Part shown: positions 41,698 through 52,285 of the stretch, piece by piece
Layout: every line of letters starts with the position of its first letter
How positions within the stretch are numbered: the stretch's first letter is position 1
Assembly: GCA_024280335.1 (NCBI GenBank)
Contig: JAJRQI010000034.1
Coordinates: 1 to 64,000, forward strand
From: Deltaproteobacteria bacterium
GTDB lineage: Bacteria > Desulfobacterota > Desulfuromonadia > Desulfuromonadales > Geopsychrobacteraceae
DNA: 64,000 nt
Reading direction: 5' to 3'
Translations under genes and position numbers: made by a program
The notes under the pieces: model-generated
Told to the model about the DNA's origin: nothing
Databases searched by the model: none
What the model saw: the letters and a program-made list of their open reading frames with translations, nothing else

Positions 41698-43614
41698 TTA
41701 TCGGCGCTGAGTCGTTTCCTCTTCAACAAAACTGACAAAGTCAGCAACGCTCATCGGAGCGAGATTCTTCCCGTTGCGGAAGCGCGGTGCGACTGTTTGC
41801 TCTTCCATCTCCCGATCGCCGATGACCAGCATATATGGAATCTTGGCCATCTGAGCTTCGCGAATCTTGAAGCCGAGCTTTTCATTCCGCAGATCCTGCT
41901 CTACCCTGACACCGGCAGCTCTGAGCTGTTGATAAACCTTCTCGGCGTACTCAGCCTGATTGTCAGTCACATTCAGAACAATCGCCTGAACCGGCGAAAG
42001 CCAGAGCGGGAAGCTGCCTGCATAATGCTCGATAAGGATTCCGACAAAACGTTCAATCGACCCGAGAATCACCCGGTGCAACATAACCGGGCGATGTTTC
42101 TCGCCGTCGCTACCGACATAAGTCAAATCGAACCGTTCAGGCAGGGTAAAATCGCATTGGATTGTAGCACACTGCCACTCCCTGTCAAGCGCGTCCTTGA
42201 GCTTCACATCTATCTTCGGACCGTAGAAAGCACCGTCCCCATCATTGACTTCAAACGGCTGATCGCTATCCTCTAGAGCCGACCGTAAGGCACGGGTGGC
42301 CTGTTCCCAATCAGCATCACTGCCGATCGACTTTTCCGGCCGGGTCGACAGCTCCATCCGGTAGTTAAAGCCGAAAACAGCGGCAACATCCTGCACAAAC
42401 TGCATGATTCCCTTGACCTCGGCATCAATCTGGTCGGGCCGACAGATGATGTGCGCATCGTCCTGGGTAAAACCGCGTACCCGCAGCAGTCCGTGCAGCA
42501 CGCCGGATTTTTCGTGGCGATGAACGGTGCCCAGCTCAAAATAGCGGAACGGCAAACTGCGGTAGGAGCGTGGCTGTGATTTATAAATCAGCATGTGTGC
42601 CAGGCAGTTCATCGGCTTGATGCCGTAACCCTGCTCGTCAACCTCAGTGAAATACATATTTTCACGGTAGTGTTCGTAGTGTCCAGACCGCTGCCACAGC
42701 TCTGTTTTGAGAATTTGCGGGCCCATGACGATATCGTAACCGCGTTTGAGGTGCTCCTTCCGCTCGAAATCCTCAATAATGGTCCGCAACATCGCGCCCT
42801 TCGGGTGCCAGATTACCAAGCCGGCGCCGGCCTCCTCACTGAAGGAGAACAGGTCCAGCTCTCGACCGAGCTTGCGGTGGTCACGCTTACGAGCCTCTTC
42901 CAGGCGATGGAGGTGTGCCTTGAGCTCCTTTTTATTCTGGAATGCCGTAGCGTAAATCCGCTGCAACATGGCATTCTTTTCATCGCCCCGCCAGTACGCG
43001 CCAGCCAGGCTGGTCAGCTTGAAAGCCTTGAGCAGTCCGGTCCGCGGGATATGAGGGCCCCGACAGAGATCGACGAAATCTCCCTGCCGATAAAGCGAAA
43101 CGGTCTCAACCTCCAGATCCTCGATCAGCTCGACCTTATAGGCCTCGCCCATCTCACGGAACATTTCGATCGCAGCAGCGCGGGAAACGACTTCACGGGT
43201 AATCGGCAGATCCTGTTTCGCCAACTCAGCCATTTTCTTTTCGATAATTTCGAAATCTTCAGGCACAAACTTTTTTGTCTCGCTGAAGAAATCGTAATAA
43301 AAACCATCCTTGATCGCCGGTCCGATGGTCACCTGCACCTCGGCGGCGTAAATTTCTTTCACCGCCTGGGCCATCAGGTGGGCACAGGAGTGACGGATAA
43401 CCTCAAGCGCTTCCGGAGAGTTCTGCGTAATCAACGCCAGCTTTCCGGAACCAGGCAAAGAACCGGCGACATCGACCAACTCACCCTCAAAACGGGCAGC
43501 AATCGCCTGCCTTGCCAGCCCCTCGCCGATGGTCAGTGCAACGTCATAGGGGGTCGCGCCGGACGCAACCTCTTTAATCGACCCATCGGGAAGTTCGATC
43601 TGCAATAGCGCCAT
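41698..43614 (-). CDS. thrS: Threonyl-tRNA synthetase
   Basis: A 638-residue class II synthetase: TGS domain (1-60), editing domain with [13 protein letters not shown], catalytic core ([24 protein letters not shown] for motif 2, [17 protein letters not shown] for motif 3) and anticodon-binding domain ([13 protein letters not shown]). It lies 25 bp downstream of a terminator hairpin that follows tRNA-Val, so it is probably read from the tRNA promoter. No T-box or tRNA-Thr-like operator was found. Confidence 0.97.
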   Translation of the reverse strand: MALLQIELPDGSIKEVASGATPYDVALTIGEGLARQAIAARFEGELVDVAGSLPGSGKLALITQNSPEALEVIRHSCAHLMAQAVKEIYAAEVQVTIGPAIKDGFYYDFFSETKKFVPEDFEIIEKKMAELAKQDLPITREVVSRAAAIEMFREMGEAYKVELIEDLEVETVSLYRQGDFVDLCRGPHIPRTGLLKAFKLTSLAGAYWRGDEKNAMLQRIYATAFQNKKELKAHLHRLEEARKRDHRKLGRELDLFSFSEEAGAGLVIWHPKGAMLRTIIEDFERKEHLKRGYDIVMGPQILKTELWQRSGHYEHYRENMYFTEVDEQGYGIKPMNCLAHMLIYKSQPRSYRSLPFRYFELGTVHRHEKSGVLHGLLRVRGFTQDDAHIICRPDQIDAEVKGIMQFVQDVAAVFGFNYRMELSTRPEKSIGSDADWEQATRALRSALEDSDQPFEVNDGDGAFYGPKIDVKLKDALDREWQCATIQCDFTLPERFDLTYVGSDGEKHRPVMLHRVILGSIERFVGILIEHYAGSFPLWLSPVQAIVLNVTDNQAEYAEKVYQQLRAAGVRVEQDLRNEKLGFKIREAQMAKIPYMLVIGDREMEEQTVAPRFRNGKNLAPMSVADFVSFVEEETTQRR

Positions 43615-43631
43615 CGTAAATCTCCTGAAAC

Positions 43632-43659
43632 AAAAAGAGGCATCTTATCAGATGCCTCG
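43632..43659 (-). terminator. Terminator/attenuator between tRNA-Val(GAC) and thrS
   Basis: The perfect stem GAGGCATC/GATGCCTC (43637-43644 and 43651-43658) has a 6-nt loop and is followed by UUUUUG on the minus strand. Only 17 bp separate it from the thrS start codon. Confidence 0.85.
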
Positions 43660-43684
43660 GCGTCGAAAACGGTTTTTGCGGTTA

Positions 43685-43759
43685 TGGTAGGCACGGGCGG
43701 GATTGAACCGCCGACCCCTTCCGTGTCAGGGAAGTGCTCTCCCACTGAGCTACGTGCCT
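43685..43759 (-). tRNA. tRNA-Val (anticodon GAC)
   Basis: A 75-nt cloverleaf with acceptor AGGCACG/CGTGCCT, discriminator A and encoded CCA. The anticodon stem CTTCC/GGAAG encloses the loop CTGACAC, giving GAC for GUC and GUU codons. The T arm GGCGGTTCAATCCCGCC is intact. Confidence 0.96.
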
Positions 43760-43776
43760 ACAACCAACCGAGGCGT

Positions 43777-43806
43777 TTTGTATCAAATCACCATCGACAC
43801 TGTCAA
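43777..43806 (-). promoter_or_regulatory. Sigma-70 promoter of tRNA-Val(GAC) and probably thrS
   Basis: On the minus strand TTGACA (43801-43806) and TACAAA (43777-43782) are 18 bp apart, and the tRNA 5' end follows the -10 by 17 bp. Confidence 0.7.
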
Positions 43807-43959
43807 GCCATTTATGGCTGATCCCTGGTTTTTTCAGCGGGTGACAAATACAAATCGACAAAAATGGTTTTCACCCTTGTCTGGCGTCTGCGACAAAGAT
43901 AGAGTAAACCAGTATTTAAAGAGAATTCAACCTTCCACCCGATTCAATGACCAGATGAG

Positions 43960-45828
43960 GTGCCTGTGCAGACGATCGACCAACTGATTCAGCAGAGCTG
44001 TCAGCAACAGGGTGAGATAATTGCCCTGCAGAATAAAACCCGCGGCCGATGGAAGGGGATCAGCTACCATAAGCTCTGGGAGACGGTGGAAAAACTTGCC
44101 GCGGGTTTGCGTGAGCTCGGCATCGACAAAAAATCTCACGTCGCCCTGCTCGGCCCTTCTTCGCCGCGCTGGATCGCGGCCTATCTGGCGATCTTCCGCA
44201 GCGGCTGCATAGCGGTTCCGGTTGACAAAGAACTCAAGGCGGCCGAACTGCGCTACATTCTGGATGACGCTGATGTTCGGGCGATTTTTGTTAACCGGCC
44301 GCAATTTGAAATATTACTGGAAATCATCCATGACCTCCCGCAGCTGGAAAAGGTTATCCTTCTCGATATCCCCCTAACTGATTTGAGCGATCAGAGTGAA
44401 ATTGCCGGCGTTCTCGATCAACTCTCCAATCTCTGGCAACAGCTGGTAACCGATCTGTCGATCCCCGACGAACGACGCAAAGAGATTGAACGCGTCACCC
44501 TGCATGCCCACTCGCTACTGGCACAAACGGATGAACACGAGAAGGACAACGCGAAGCCGGTGAATTTTCTGAGTCAGGCAGAGATCTCACGCAACAGGTT
44601 GATCAAGGAAAAACGCCTGTTCGCCTACAAGATGCTCTTCAACGAAACACCACTACCCGTTGGCGACGAGGACCCCAACGGAACAGCGGTCATCCTTTAC
44701 ACTTCCGGCACGACCGGACGGCCCAAGGGAGCGATGCTCAGCCATCACAATATCGTCAGCAACATCAAATCCACCAGCGAGCGCTTTCAACTCGACAGTT
44801 CGATTGCAACCCTCTCTTTTTTGCCGATCAACCATGTCTTCGAACAGGTCTGCGGAGTCCTGTTGCCGCTCTCCCTGGGGGGACGGGTCAGCTTTGCCGA
44901 ATCGATCAAAAAGCTCGGTGACAATCTCAACGAACTGAAACCGACATTTTTGCTGGCGGTTCCGGCAGTCTATCGGCTGCTGCTCGACCGGATCATGAAA
45001 AACATCGAGTCGAAATCGTCCTCACGACTGCTGTTCCACTTTCCGCTGACCCGTAAGCTTGTCGCCAGAAAGGTCCAGCAAGCAGTCGGCGCCAACACCA
45101 CCTTTATCAGCGGCGGTGCCGCTCTCGACCCGGCCATCGCAGCAGGATTCCATGCGCTGGGACTGCATTTACTCCAAGGCTACGGGATCACCGAGACCTC
45201 ACCGGTGATCTCCGCTGAGAGCCCCATCAAGAGCAAACCGGGTACCGTCGGCGAAGCACTTGACGGGGTGGAGATCCGAATCGTCCAACCGAATGAAAAC
45301 GGCGAAGGGGAAATAGCGGTCAAGGGACCGAACGTGATGCTCGGCTACTACAAGAATGAAAAAGCCACCGCTGAGGTGCTTAAAGATGGCTGGTATCATA
45401 CTGGCGATCTCGGCCGATTTGACGATGACGGCATGCTGAATATCTGCGGCCGGGTGAAAAACCTGATCGTTACCGCCAACGGCAAAAATGTCTATCCCGA
45501 AGAGATCGAAAACCAGCTGCTGCAGAGTCCCTACATCGCCGAAATCATGGTATACGGCCACAAGGTAACGACAACGGCAGAAGAGGTTTATGCGGTTATT
45601 TTCCCGGATGAGGAAGCCCTCTTTGCGTTAGAAAAAGAGCAGAATCGCGGCCCGCTTTCCGCCACAGATGTCGAAACTTTGATCCGTAAGGAAGTGCTCA
45701 GCTACGGCAAAGGCCTCGCCGACTATAAACGGGTCAAAAAGTTCAATCTGCGCGAGGACGAATTCCCCAAAACCACAACGCGCAAGATCAAACGCTACGT
45801 GGTTGAACCGGAAATTTCTACCGACTGA
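43960..45828 (+). CDS. AMP-forming long-chain acyl-CoA synthetase family protein
   Basis: A 622-residue adenylating enzyme that should activate a fatty or other carboxylic acid as acyl-AMP and then acyl-CoA. The P-loop YTSGTTGRPKGAMLSHHN (about residue 245), the GYGITETSP motif (about residue 408), YHTGDLGRFDDDG and the GRVKNLIVTANGKNVYPEEIE hinge are intact, and the length fits the FadD15/long-chain type. The start is GTG at 43960 or GTG at 43966; GATGAGG precedes both closely. It is the only plus-strand gene in this part and stands alone. Confidence 0.92.
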   Translation: MPVQTIDQLIQQSCQQQGEIIALQNKTRGRWKGISYHKLWETVEKLAAGLRELGIDKKSHVALLGPSSPRWIAAYLAIFRSGCIAVPVDKELKAAELRYILDDADVRAIFVNRPQFEILLEIIHDLPQLEKVILLDIPLTDLSDQSEIAGVLDQLSNLWQQLVTDLSIPDERRKEIERVTLHAHSLLAQTDEHEKDNAKPVNFLSQAEISRNRLIKEKRLFAYKMLFNETPLPVGDEDPNGTAVILYTSGTTGRPKGAMLSHHNIVSNIKSTSERFQLDSSIATLSFLPINHVFEQVCGVLLPLSLGGRVSFAESIKKLGDNLNELKPTFLLAVPAVYRLLLDRIMKNIESKSSSRLLFHFPLTRKLVARKVQQAVGANTTFISGGAALDPAIAAGFHALGLHLLQGYGITETSPVISAESPIKSKPGTVGEALDGVEIRIVQPNENGEGEIAVKGPNVMLGYYKNEKATAEVLKDGWYHTGDLGRFDDDGMLNICGRVKNLIVTANGKNVYPEEIENQLLQSPYIAEIMVYGHKVTTTAEEVYAVIFPDEEALFALEKEQNRGPLSATDVETLIRKEVLSYGKGLADYKRVKKFNLREDEFPKTTTRKIKRYVVEPEISTD

Positions 45829-45837
45829 CTTTTTAAT

Positions 45838-45875
45838 CCCCCCTCGCCCCCCTTTTTCAAAGGGGGATTGAGGGG
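45838..45875. repeat. Palindromic C-run/G-run repeat, likely bidirectional terminator
   Basis: CCCCCCTTTTTCAAAGGGGG (45847-45866) is followed by GATTGAGGGGGATTT. It is of the same kind as the units at 1-275 and lies between convergent genes, where it could stop both transcripts. Confidence 0.7.
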
Positions 45876-45938
45876 GATTTCCGCGCTTTTGACCTCCCGG
45901 CAAAAAGAGGGGAGACCATCTATAGATACTGCCGATTA

Positions 45939-47249
45939 TCAGCCGAGATCGTTCTCGACGCGAATCAACCGGGTCGGCTGCTGGACAATCTCCAGCTGAT
46001 CGATTTCCGCTAACGCCTTATTCACGTTGGACTCTTTTGCCTCGTGGGTCATCAAGACAATCGGCACGGCATCCGCCTCATGCCGCTCAGGCTGGATCAT
46101 CGACTGAATGCTGATGTCATACTTGCCCAACACCCCGGAGATCTGCGCCAACACACCCGGCGCATCGACAGTGGTGAAGCGAAGATAGTAATGACTGACA
46201 ATATCGCTCATTGCCTTGATCGGCAGATCAGCAATCTGATCAGCACAATAACCCATGATCGGTGTGCGCATTTTAGCGCCGGAGAGGATATCCCGCGCTA
46301 TCGCCATCACGTCCCCCATCACCGCACTGGCGGTGGCATCCATCCCGGCACCGCTGCCGTACAGCATCGCCGGTCCGAGAAAATCGCCCGACAGGCGTAC
46401 CGCGTTGAACACACCGTCCACTTCAGAAAGCTGGTAGCTGGTCGGAATCATGGTCGGATGGACTCGGACCTCGATCTGGCCGTTGTCATTTTTGCCGATC
46501 GCCAGCAGCTTGATTTTGTAGCCCATCTGGGTGGCGAACTGAATATCGATCGCGGCGACATTGGTGATTCCCTCAGTGTAGACCTGGGAAAAATCAACCC
46601 TGGAGCCGAAACAGAGCGCTGCCAGCAAGGCAATCTTGTGCGCCGTATCGATCCCTTCAATATCAAAGGTCGGATCGGCTTCTGCGTAACCCAGCTCTTG
46701 AGCTTCCTGCAGGACAGGGGCAAAATCGCTCCCCTCTTCGGTCATTTTGGTCAGGATGAAGTTACAGGTCCCGTTCAGGATCCCGAGAACATTACTGAAA
46801 CGATTGGCGCAAAGGTTCTCCTTGATTGCCGAAATTATCGGGATTCCACCCCCCACGGCAGCTTCGAAAAGCACTTCCACACCATTCTCGTCGGCCGCGG
46901 CGAAGATCTCTTCTCCATGCACCGCCATCAACGCCTTGTTGGCCGTGACGATATGCTTGCCGTTGTTGATCGCCTTGAGGATAAAGGTTCTGGCCGGCTC
47001 GTAGCCGCCGATCAGTTCGATGACAACATCGATCTCCGGGTTGGAAATAACCTCTTCAACATCAGTGGTCAGAACTCCCGTAGTGACTGTCACGCCGCGA
47101 TCACTGCTGATGTCGAGATCGACAATTTTCAGCAATTCGATCGGCCGGCCAAGCCGTTGTTGCAACAATTCGGCGTTTTTCTGAAAAACCCGCACAACAC
47201 CGGTACCGATGGTGCCGTAACCGAGCAGTCCTACCTTGATTGAATCCAT
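45939..47249 (-). CDS. hom: Homoserine dehydrogenase
   Basis: Reduces aspartate semialdehyde to homoserine for Thr and Met synthesis. The 436-residue form has an N-terminal NAD(P) loop (VGLLGYGTIGTGVVRVF), the core GILNGTCNFILTKM with catalytic AEADPTFDIEGIDTAHK, and a C-terminal ACT domain (FTTVDAPGVLAQISGVLGKYDIS), which usually senses threonine. It stands alone. Confidence 0.97.
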   Translation of the reverse strand: MDSIKVGLLGYGTIGTGVVRVFQKNAELLQQRLGRPIELLKIVDLDISSDRGVTVTTGVLTTDVEEVISNPEIDVVIELIGGYEPARTFILKAINNGKHIVTANKALMAVHGEEIFAAADENGVEVLFEAAVGGGIPIISAIKENLCANRFSNVLGILNGTCNFILTKMTEEGSDFAPVLQEAQELGYAEADPTFDIEGIDTAHKIALLAALCFGSRVDFSQVYTEGITNVAAIDIQFATQMGYKIKLLAIGKNDNGQIEVRVHPTMIPTSYQLSEVDGVFNAVRLSGDFLGPAMLYGSGAGMDATASAVMGDVMAIARDILSGAKMRTPIMGYCADQIADLPIKAMSDIVSHYYLRFTTVDAPGVLAQISGVLGKYDISIQSMIQPERHEADAVPIVLMTHEAKESNVNKALAEIDQLEIVQQPTRLIRVENDLG

Positions 47250-47281
47250 ATCCGCCTCACAAAACCAGGTTGACCTGGCGA

Positions 47282-47758
47282 TTATTTAGTTTCAGATTTT
47301 CTGTGTTTCTGCGCAATCTTATCCAACAAGCCATTGATAAACGCCGGGGACTCCTTGGTGCCATAACGTTTGGCAATTTCAATCGCTTCGTTGAGGGTCA
47401 CCCGCACCGGGATATCCGGCTGATAGAGCAGTTCGTAGGCTGCAACGCGCAGGATCGACAGGTCGACTGCCGTCATTCGCTCCAGCGACCAGTTTTTGGC
47501 GATGTCGCGAATTTCCCGATCGATGACCGGACGAAATTCGACCACACCCAGGACCAGGGTTTCGGCAAAGATCCGCGCAGCAGTCGGCAGAGGCGCCTCT
47601 GCCGTTTCCAGCGGCTCACCCAAAACATCATCGGCAAAGCGGAAACCCTGCCAAAAATCATTGAGCAACCGTGTTGCCTCGGCCTGCTCATCAAGTTTGA
47701 GCGCAAACAGTATCTTCAGGGCACATTCACGCCCGACACGCCGGTTGTTAGTCGACAT
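47282..47758 (-). CDS. nusB: Transcription antitermination factor NusB
   Basis: A 158-residue factor that acts with NusE in rRNA antitermination. RVGRECALKILFALKLD at the start and the conserved tail TLNEAIEIAKRYGTKESPAFINGLLDKIA are diagnostic. It follows ribH by 4 bp, the common ribH-nusB pairing. Confidence 0.96.
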   Translation of the reverse strand: MSTNNRRVGRECALKILFALKLDEQAEATRLLNDFWQGFRFADDVLGEPLETAEAPLPTAARIFAETLVLGVVEFRPVIDREIRDIAKNWSLERMTAVDLSILRVAAYELLYQPDIPVRVTLNEAIEIAKRYGTKESPAFINGLLDKIAQKHRKSETK

Positions 47759-47762
47759 CGGA

Positions 47763-48227
47763 TCAGATTGCTCCCATCAGGTTGACCATCTCGATGGCAC
47801 TCATCGCCGCCTCAACCCCTTTATTACCCGACTTGGTCCCGGCACGTTCAATCGCCTGCTCAACCGAATCGGTCGTCAGCACCCCGAACGCAACCGGCAA
47901 ACCGCTGTCGAGCGAAACCGACGCGACCCCCTTGGTCACTTCAGAACTGACATACTCAAAATGCGGGGTGCCGCCGCGAATCACCGCGCCGAGGCAGATG
48001 ACCGCATCATAGTTGTCGGAAGTCGCCATTTTTTTTGCCGCCAGCGGGATTTCAAAGGCACCGGGCACCCGAACCACTGTCAGCTGTTTTTCGTCAGCAC
48101 CGTGCCGTACCAGGGTATCGATCGCTCCTTCCAGCAGACGGTCACAGATAAAGCTGTTGAACCGGCTGACAATCAGGCCGAAACGGAAGCCTTTGGCCTG
48201 GAGATTTCCTTCAATAATTTCAGGCAT
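47763..48227 (-). CDS. ribH: 6,7-dimethyl-8-ribityllumazine synthase
   Basis: The penultimate enzyme of riboflavin synthesis (154 residues). [32 protein letters not shown] and [19 protein letters not shown] mark the active site. It belongs to the ribD-ribE-ribBA-ribH-nusB run. Confidence 0.97.
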   Translation of the reverse strand: MPEIIEGNLQAKGFRFGLIVSRFNSFICDRLLEGAIDTLVRHGADEKQLTVVRVPGAFEIPLAAKKMATSDNYDAVICLGAVIRGGTPHFEYVSSEVTKGVASVSLDSGLPVAFGVLTTDSVEQAIERAGTKSGNKGVEAAMSAIEMVNLMGAI

Positions 48228-48253
48228 GTTTTACTCCTGTAGGGAATGGTCTG

Positions 48254-49459
48254 CTAAAGATTTTCCAGCAGGTGGCCCATCTTTTCCCGCTTGGTTGTGA
48301 GATATTTGATATTATCGCCATGCGCTGGAACTTCGAGTGAAACCCGTTCGACGATCTCCAGGCCGTAACCTTCCAAGCCAACAATTTTTTTCGGATTATT
48401 GGTCATCAGCTTCAACTTGCGAATTCCCAACTCCGCCAGCATCTGCGCGCCGATTCCATAGTCGCGCAGATCAGCGCTGAAGCCGAGCGCCTCGTTCGCC
48501 TCAACGGTATCTTGACCCGCATCCTGCAGCGCATAGGCCTTGAGCTTATTGATCAGGCCGATGCCGCGCCCTTCCTGGCGCATATAGAGGACAACCCCTG
48601 ACCCTTCTTTGGCGATCTGTTCCATCGCTGCATGCAGCTGATCTCCGCAGTCGCAACGCTGTGAACCGAACACGTCTCCCGTCAGGCATTCTGAGTGTAC
48701 CCGCACCAGAACCGGCTCATCCGGGTTCAGTTCACCCTTGATCAGTGCCATGTGATGCAGATCATCGACATCATTCTCGTAAACGATTGCGCGAAATTCA
48801 CCACCGGAGAGGGTCGGAATAACTGTCTCAGCGGCACGTCGAACCATCAACTCTTTGCGCATCCGGTAGGCGACCATATCGGCGATACTGATGATCTTCA
48901 GATCATGCTGTTTGGCAAATTTTTTCAGCTGCGGCATCCGCGCCATGGTGCCGTCTTCGTTCATGATCTCGCAGATCACGCCGGCCGGTTTCAACCCGGC
49001 CAGACGGGAAAGGTCGACCGAACCCTCAGTCTGCCCGGCCCGTACCATTACGCCGCCTTTTTTTGCCCGCAGCGGGAACACATGTCCCGGACGCGCCAGA
49101 TCCCGTGCGGTAGTTTCATCAGCCACGGCCACCAGAATGGTGTGGGATCGATCCGCGGCAGAGATCCCGGTAGTGACACCGCGGCGCGCTTCGATCGAGA
49201 CCGTGAAGGCGGTGCCGAATGAGGAGCTGTTATCGCTGACCATCAACGGCAGATCCAGCTCATCGGCACGTGCTTCAGTCAAGGAGAGGCAGATCAGACC
49301 ACGCCCTTCCTTGGCCATGAAATTGATCGCCTCCGGGGTGGTCTTTTCGGCGGCGATGACCAGATCACCCTCATTCTCACGATCCTCATCATCGACCAGA
49401 ATCACCATCTTTCCCTGACGGATATCTTCAAGGGCTGCTTCAATTTTTTCTATCGGCAT
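48254..49459 (-). CDS. ribBA: Bifunctional 3,4-dihydroxy-2-butanone-4-phosphate synthase / GTP cyclohydrolase II
   Basis: A 401-residue fusion that makes both riboflavin precursors. The RibB half shows [13 protein letters not shown] and [13 protein letters not shown]; the RibA half shows [21 protein letters not shown] with the zinc cysteines and [15 protein letters not shown] set the start at ATG 49459 ([10 protein letters not shown]) with AGGA upstream; the open frame up to 49612 has no family match. Confidence 0.96.
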   Translation of the reverse strand: MPIEKIEAALEDIRQGKMVILVDDEDRENEGDLVIAAEKTTPEAINFMAKEGRGLICLSLTEARADELDLPLMVSDNSSSFGTAFTVSIEARRGVTTGISAADRSHTILVAVADETTARDLARPGHVFPLRAKKGGVMVRAGQTEGSVDLSRLAGLKPAGVICEIMNEDGTMARMPQLKKFAKQHDLKIISIADMVAYRMRKELMVRRAAETVIPTLSGGEFRAIVYENDVDDLHHMALIKGELNPDEPVLVRVHSECLTGDVFGSQRCDCGDQLHAAMEQIAKEGSGVVLYMRQEGRGIGLINKLKAYALQDAGQDTVEANEALGFSADLRDYGIGAQMLAELGIRKLKLMTNNPKKIVGLEGYGLEIVERVSLEVPAHGDNIKYLTTKREKMGHLLENL

Positions 49460-49523
49460 TACTTCAATCCTTTTATGGAAACTTAACGGCTTTCGCAATA
49501 ATTGATGATAGCCGGGAAATATC

Positions 49524-50174
49524 TCACAGAAAGCCATTTTTAGCAAGAAACTCGCGGCTGATCCGGGTTCCGGCAGCTGGGATCTTGTCTCCCTGCAGGA
49601 AACGCTCAACATAGCGTCCGATCAGGTCAGTTTCAATATTCACCGAATCCCCCTCACGCCGTTCGCTGAGGGTCGTCAATGCGAGAGAATGAGGGATGAT
49701 GGCCACCGTAAAGCCGTCGGCGTCGATAGCGTTGACCGTCAGACTGATTCCGTCAATGGTGACCGAACCCTTCTCAACCAGATAACGCTGGTTCTCAACC
49801 GGCACACTAAATTCGAAACGGACCGCATTCTGGTCCTGATAACGACGCCGCACTTTGGCCAGACAGTCGATATGCCCGCTGACCAAGTGACCGCCCAGCC
49901 GATCACAGAGTCGCAGCGCCCGTTCCAGGTTCACTTTACTGTCGGCACGTAAACTGCCGAGGTTCGTGCATTGCAAGGTTTCCGGCGAAACATCGGCAGC
50001 AAAGCTGTCGTCATCCCAGCTGGTAACCGTCAAACAGACCCCGTTGACGGCGATACTTTCCCCCAGGTGCAGATCATCCTTCACCAGCGAGCTGGAAATC
50101 TGCAAACTGGCCGATTCACCCTGCCGGTCAAGACGTCGAACCGTACCGATCGACTCTATCAATCCGGTAAACAT
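49524..50174 (-). CDS. ribE: Riboflavin synthase alpha chain
   Basis: A 216-residue enzyme of two similar lumazine-binding barrels, with [15 protein letters not shown] at the start, then [14 protein letters not shown] and the repeat-2 counterpart [15 protein letters not shown]. It dismutates two lumazines to riboflavin. It overlaps ribD by 16 bp at its start. Confidence 0.96.
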   Translation of the reverse strand: MFTGLIESIGTVRRLDRQGESASLQISSSLVKDDLHLGESIAVNGVCLTVTSWDDDSFAADVSPETLQCTNLGSLRADSKVNLERALRLCDRLGGHLVSGHIDCLAKVRRRYQDQNAVRFEFSVPVENQRYLVEKGSVTIDGISLTVNAIDADGFTVAIIPHSLALTTLSERREGDSVNIETDLIGRYVERFLQGDKIPAAGTRISREFLAKNGFL

Positions 50175-51265
50175 TGCACGACATCTCCTGTCATCAGGAT
50201 ATCCTCTTCGACTTGTTCATAGCGCATATCTGTCAGTCGTACCGCGTCTGCTAACTGCTGACAACCCTTACCGGCAAAGATACCGAACTCAGCTGTCCCA
50301 CCGATCAGTTTCGGTGCTATAAAAACCATCAGCTGATCGATCAAACCGGCCCGCAGAGCTGCCCCGGCCAAGGTTGCCCCACCCTCCAGCAGCAACCGCT
50401 GGACATTACGCCTGCCCAGTTCCTGCCAGAGAGCGGTAAGAGACGCTTGGCCATCGACCACCGGCAGCTGCAAAACTTCAGCCCCGGCCTGTCGTAAAGC
50501 TGCTGATTTATCCGGATTATTCAGGGTGGTCGCAATCAGGGTTTCAGCTGTCGATTTTTGCTGCAGCAGCGCACAATCAACCGGCATCTGCAGTTGGCTG
50601 TCAACCACAACCCGCAGGGGATCACGACCGCCGGAATCAGGCAAGCGGGTATTCAATCGTGGATTATCGCTGAGAACCGTGCCGATCCCGACCATAATCG
50701 CTTCGACTCGGTCGCGTAACTGATGAACCCGCAGACGACTCGCTGCGCCGGAGATCCAGCGGGAGTCGCCTGCTGCCGTTGCGGTTTTGCCATCCAGAGT
50801 CATGGCGGTTTTATAGATGGTATAGGGCATACCGGTTAAAACATGGTGGGCGAAAGGAGCGATCAGACGCTGGCAGGCCTGCTCCAGAATACCGAGGGTC
50901 ACACCGATTCCAGCCTGGCGCAGCTTTTCAATGCCGCGACCAGCGACCTGCGGATTCGGATCCTGAACTCCGATATAGACATGCCCGACTGCGGCCCGAA
51001 TCAAAGCATCGGCACAGGGACCGGTCCGGCCCTGATGTGAGCAGGGTTCAAGGGTCACATAGATGTCGGCCCCGGCAGCCGCCTCTCCGGCAGTACGCAG
51101 TGCGAAAATCTCCGCATGCGGCTCCCCGGCTTTGGGGTGAAAACCCTCACCAACGACCAGACTCTGCTGCACGACAACGGCACCGACCGGCGGATTCGGT
51201 GCGGTCCTGCCCTGCCCTTGCAGTGCCAGATCGATCGCCATTTGCATGAAATGCTGATGAGTCAT
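50159..51265 (-). CDS. ribD: Bifunctional pyrimidine deaminase/reductase RibD
   Basis: A 368-residue two-domain enzyme. The deaminase has HAEIFALRTAG and PCSHQGRTGPCADALI as zinc motifs; the reductase has KTAMTLDGKTATAAGDSRWIS and LLLEGGATLAGA. ATG 51265 is chosen over the longer frame to 51346, because the latter crosses a terminator. The leader is too short for an FMN riboswitch. Confidence 0.96.
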   Translation of the reverse strand: MTHQHFMQMAIDLALQGQGRTAPNPPVGAVVVQQSLVVGEGFHPKAGEPHAEIFALRTAGEAAAGADIYVTLEPCSHQGRTGPCADALIRAAVGHVYIGVQDPNPQVAGRGIEKLRQAGIGVTLGILEQACQRLIAPFAHHVLTGMPYTIYKTAMTLDGKTATAAGDSRWISGAASRLRVHQLRDRVEAIMVGIGTVLSDNPRLNTRLPDSGGRDPLRVVVDSQLQMPVDCALLQQKSTAETLIATTLNNPDKSAALRQAGAEVLQLPVVDGQASLTALWQELGRRNVQRLLLEGGATLAGAALRAGLIDQLMVFIAPKLIGGTAEFGIFAGKGCQQLADAVRLTDMRYEQVEEDILMTGDVVQCLPD

Positions 51266-51301
51266 CAGTCCCTGCCCAGCCGAGCGATTTGAGAATTCCC
51301 C

Positions 51302-51340
51302 AAAAAAACAACAGCCGGAATAGTGCGATATCCCGGCTGC
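51302..51340 (-). terminator. Terminator after nrdR
   Basis: CAGCCGG/CCGGCTG (51312-51318 and 51333-51339) has a 14-nt loop and is followed by UUGUUUUUUU on the minus strand. It lies 36 bp before ribD. Confidence 0.85.
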
Positions 51341-51362
51341 CGGCAAACGATCCTTGAGCCTA

Positions 51363-51821
51363 TCAGTGTGAATTTTTCAGCAGATCGGTCAACTCGCTCA
51401 TAAACTCATTAATATCCTTGAATTGCCGGTAAACAGATGCGAAGCGGACATAGGCGACCTCATCAACCTGATGCAGGCAGTCCATCACGGCTTCACCGAT
51501 CAAGCTTGCGGCAATCTCTTTGTCGCCCCGCCCCTGAAAAGTCCGCTCCAGCTGATCGACCATATCCTCAATCTGCTCTACCGAAATCGGTCGTTTTTCA
51601 CAAGCGCGCTGCATGCCGGCAATAATTTTGGCTCGATCAAACGCCTCGCGACGACCATCCTTTTTGATCACCCAGGGGAGAATCTCCTCCACGCGTTCGT
51701 AGGTGGTAAAGCGTCTTTCGCAGGACGGACATTCACGACGGCGGCGAACGTTGTTACCATCTTTACCCAGTCGTGAATCGACGACACGGGTATCATCATG
51801 GCTGCAGAACGGACAGTTCAT
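51363..51821 (-). CDS. nrdR: Transcriptional repressor NrdR
   Basis: A 152-residue regulator of ribonucleotide reductase genes. It has an N-terminal zinc ribbon ([15 protein letters not shown], then [14 protein letters not shown]) and an ATP-cone ([20 protein letters not shown]) that senses ATP/dATP. Its start overlaps the stop of the dCMP deaminase gene by 1 bp. Confidence 0.97.
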   Translation of the reverse strand: MNCPFCSHDDTRVVDSRLGKDGNNVRRRRECPSCERRFTTYERVEEILPWVIKKDGRREAFDRAKIIAGMQRACEKRPISVEQIEDMVDQLERTFQGRGDKEIAASLIGEAVMDCLHQVDEVAYVRFASVYRQFKDINEFMSELTDLLKNSH

Positions 51822-52276
51822 CAGGTTTCATCCTTGGGATATTGCTGATATTCGATCCGGGCCTCTGTCAACATCTGCAAAGACAGCTGATCAGGATAAC
51901 CACGAGCGAAAACCACCCCGGTGACACCGGCATTAATCAGCATTTTACTGCAGATGATACAGGGGGAATCGGTGCAGTAAAGGGTGGCACCATCAATATT
52001 GATACCATGCCGGGCCGCCTGAATGATGGCGTTCTGCTCAGCATGCAAGCCGCGACAGAGTTCATGCCGCTCCCCCGACGGAACATTCAGCTGCTCACGC
52101 AGACAGCCGGTCACATCACAATGGCTGATACCGCTCGGCACACCATTATAGCCGGTGGCGAGGATATTCTTCTCTTTCACCAGGATGGCCCCGACCTGAC
52201 GGCGCAGACAGGTCGACCTGCTGGCGACCAGCTCGCTGATCTGCATGAAATATTCGTCCCAGGTCGGCCGTTCCAT
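51821..52276 (-). CDS. dCMP deaminase family protein (ComEB-like)
   Basis: A 151-residue zinc deaminase with [12 protein letters not shown] and [14 protein letters not shown] as zinc and catalytic motifs, and an N-terminal [25 protein letters not shown] block typical of dCMP deaminases that feed dUMP to thymidylate synthesis. Position between glyA and nrdR supports a nucleotide role. Confidence 0.92.
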   Translation of the reverse strand: MERPTWDEYFMQISELVASRSTCLRRQVGAILVKEKNILATGYNGVPSGISHCDVTGCLREQLNVPSGERHELCRGLHAEQNAIIQAARHGINIDGATLYCTDSPCIICSKMLINAGVTGVVFARGYPDQLSLQMLTEARIEYQQYPKDET

Positions 52277-52285
52277 CTGGCGCCC

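Noticed and set aside
43615-43684. T-box riboswitch before thrS
   Set aside because: Only 70 bp separate the tRNA gene from thrS, and no T-box sequence or specifier stem is seen.
51266-51362. FMN riboswitch before ribD
   Set aside because: The leader is short and holds only the nrdR terminator; no RFN-type helices.
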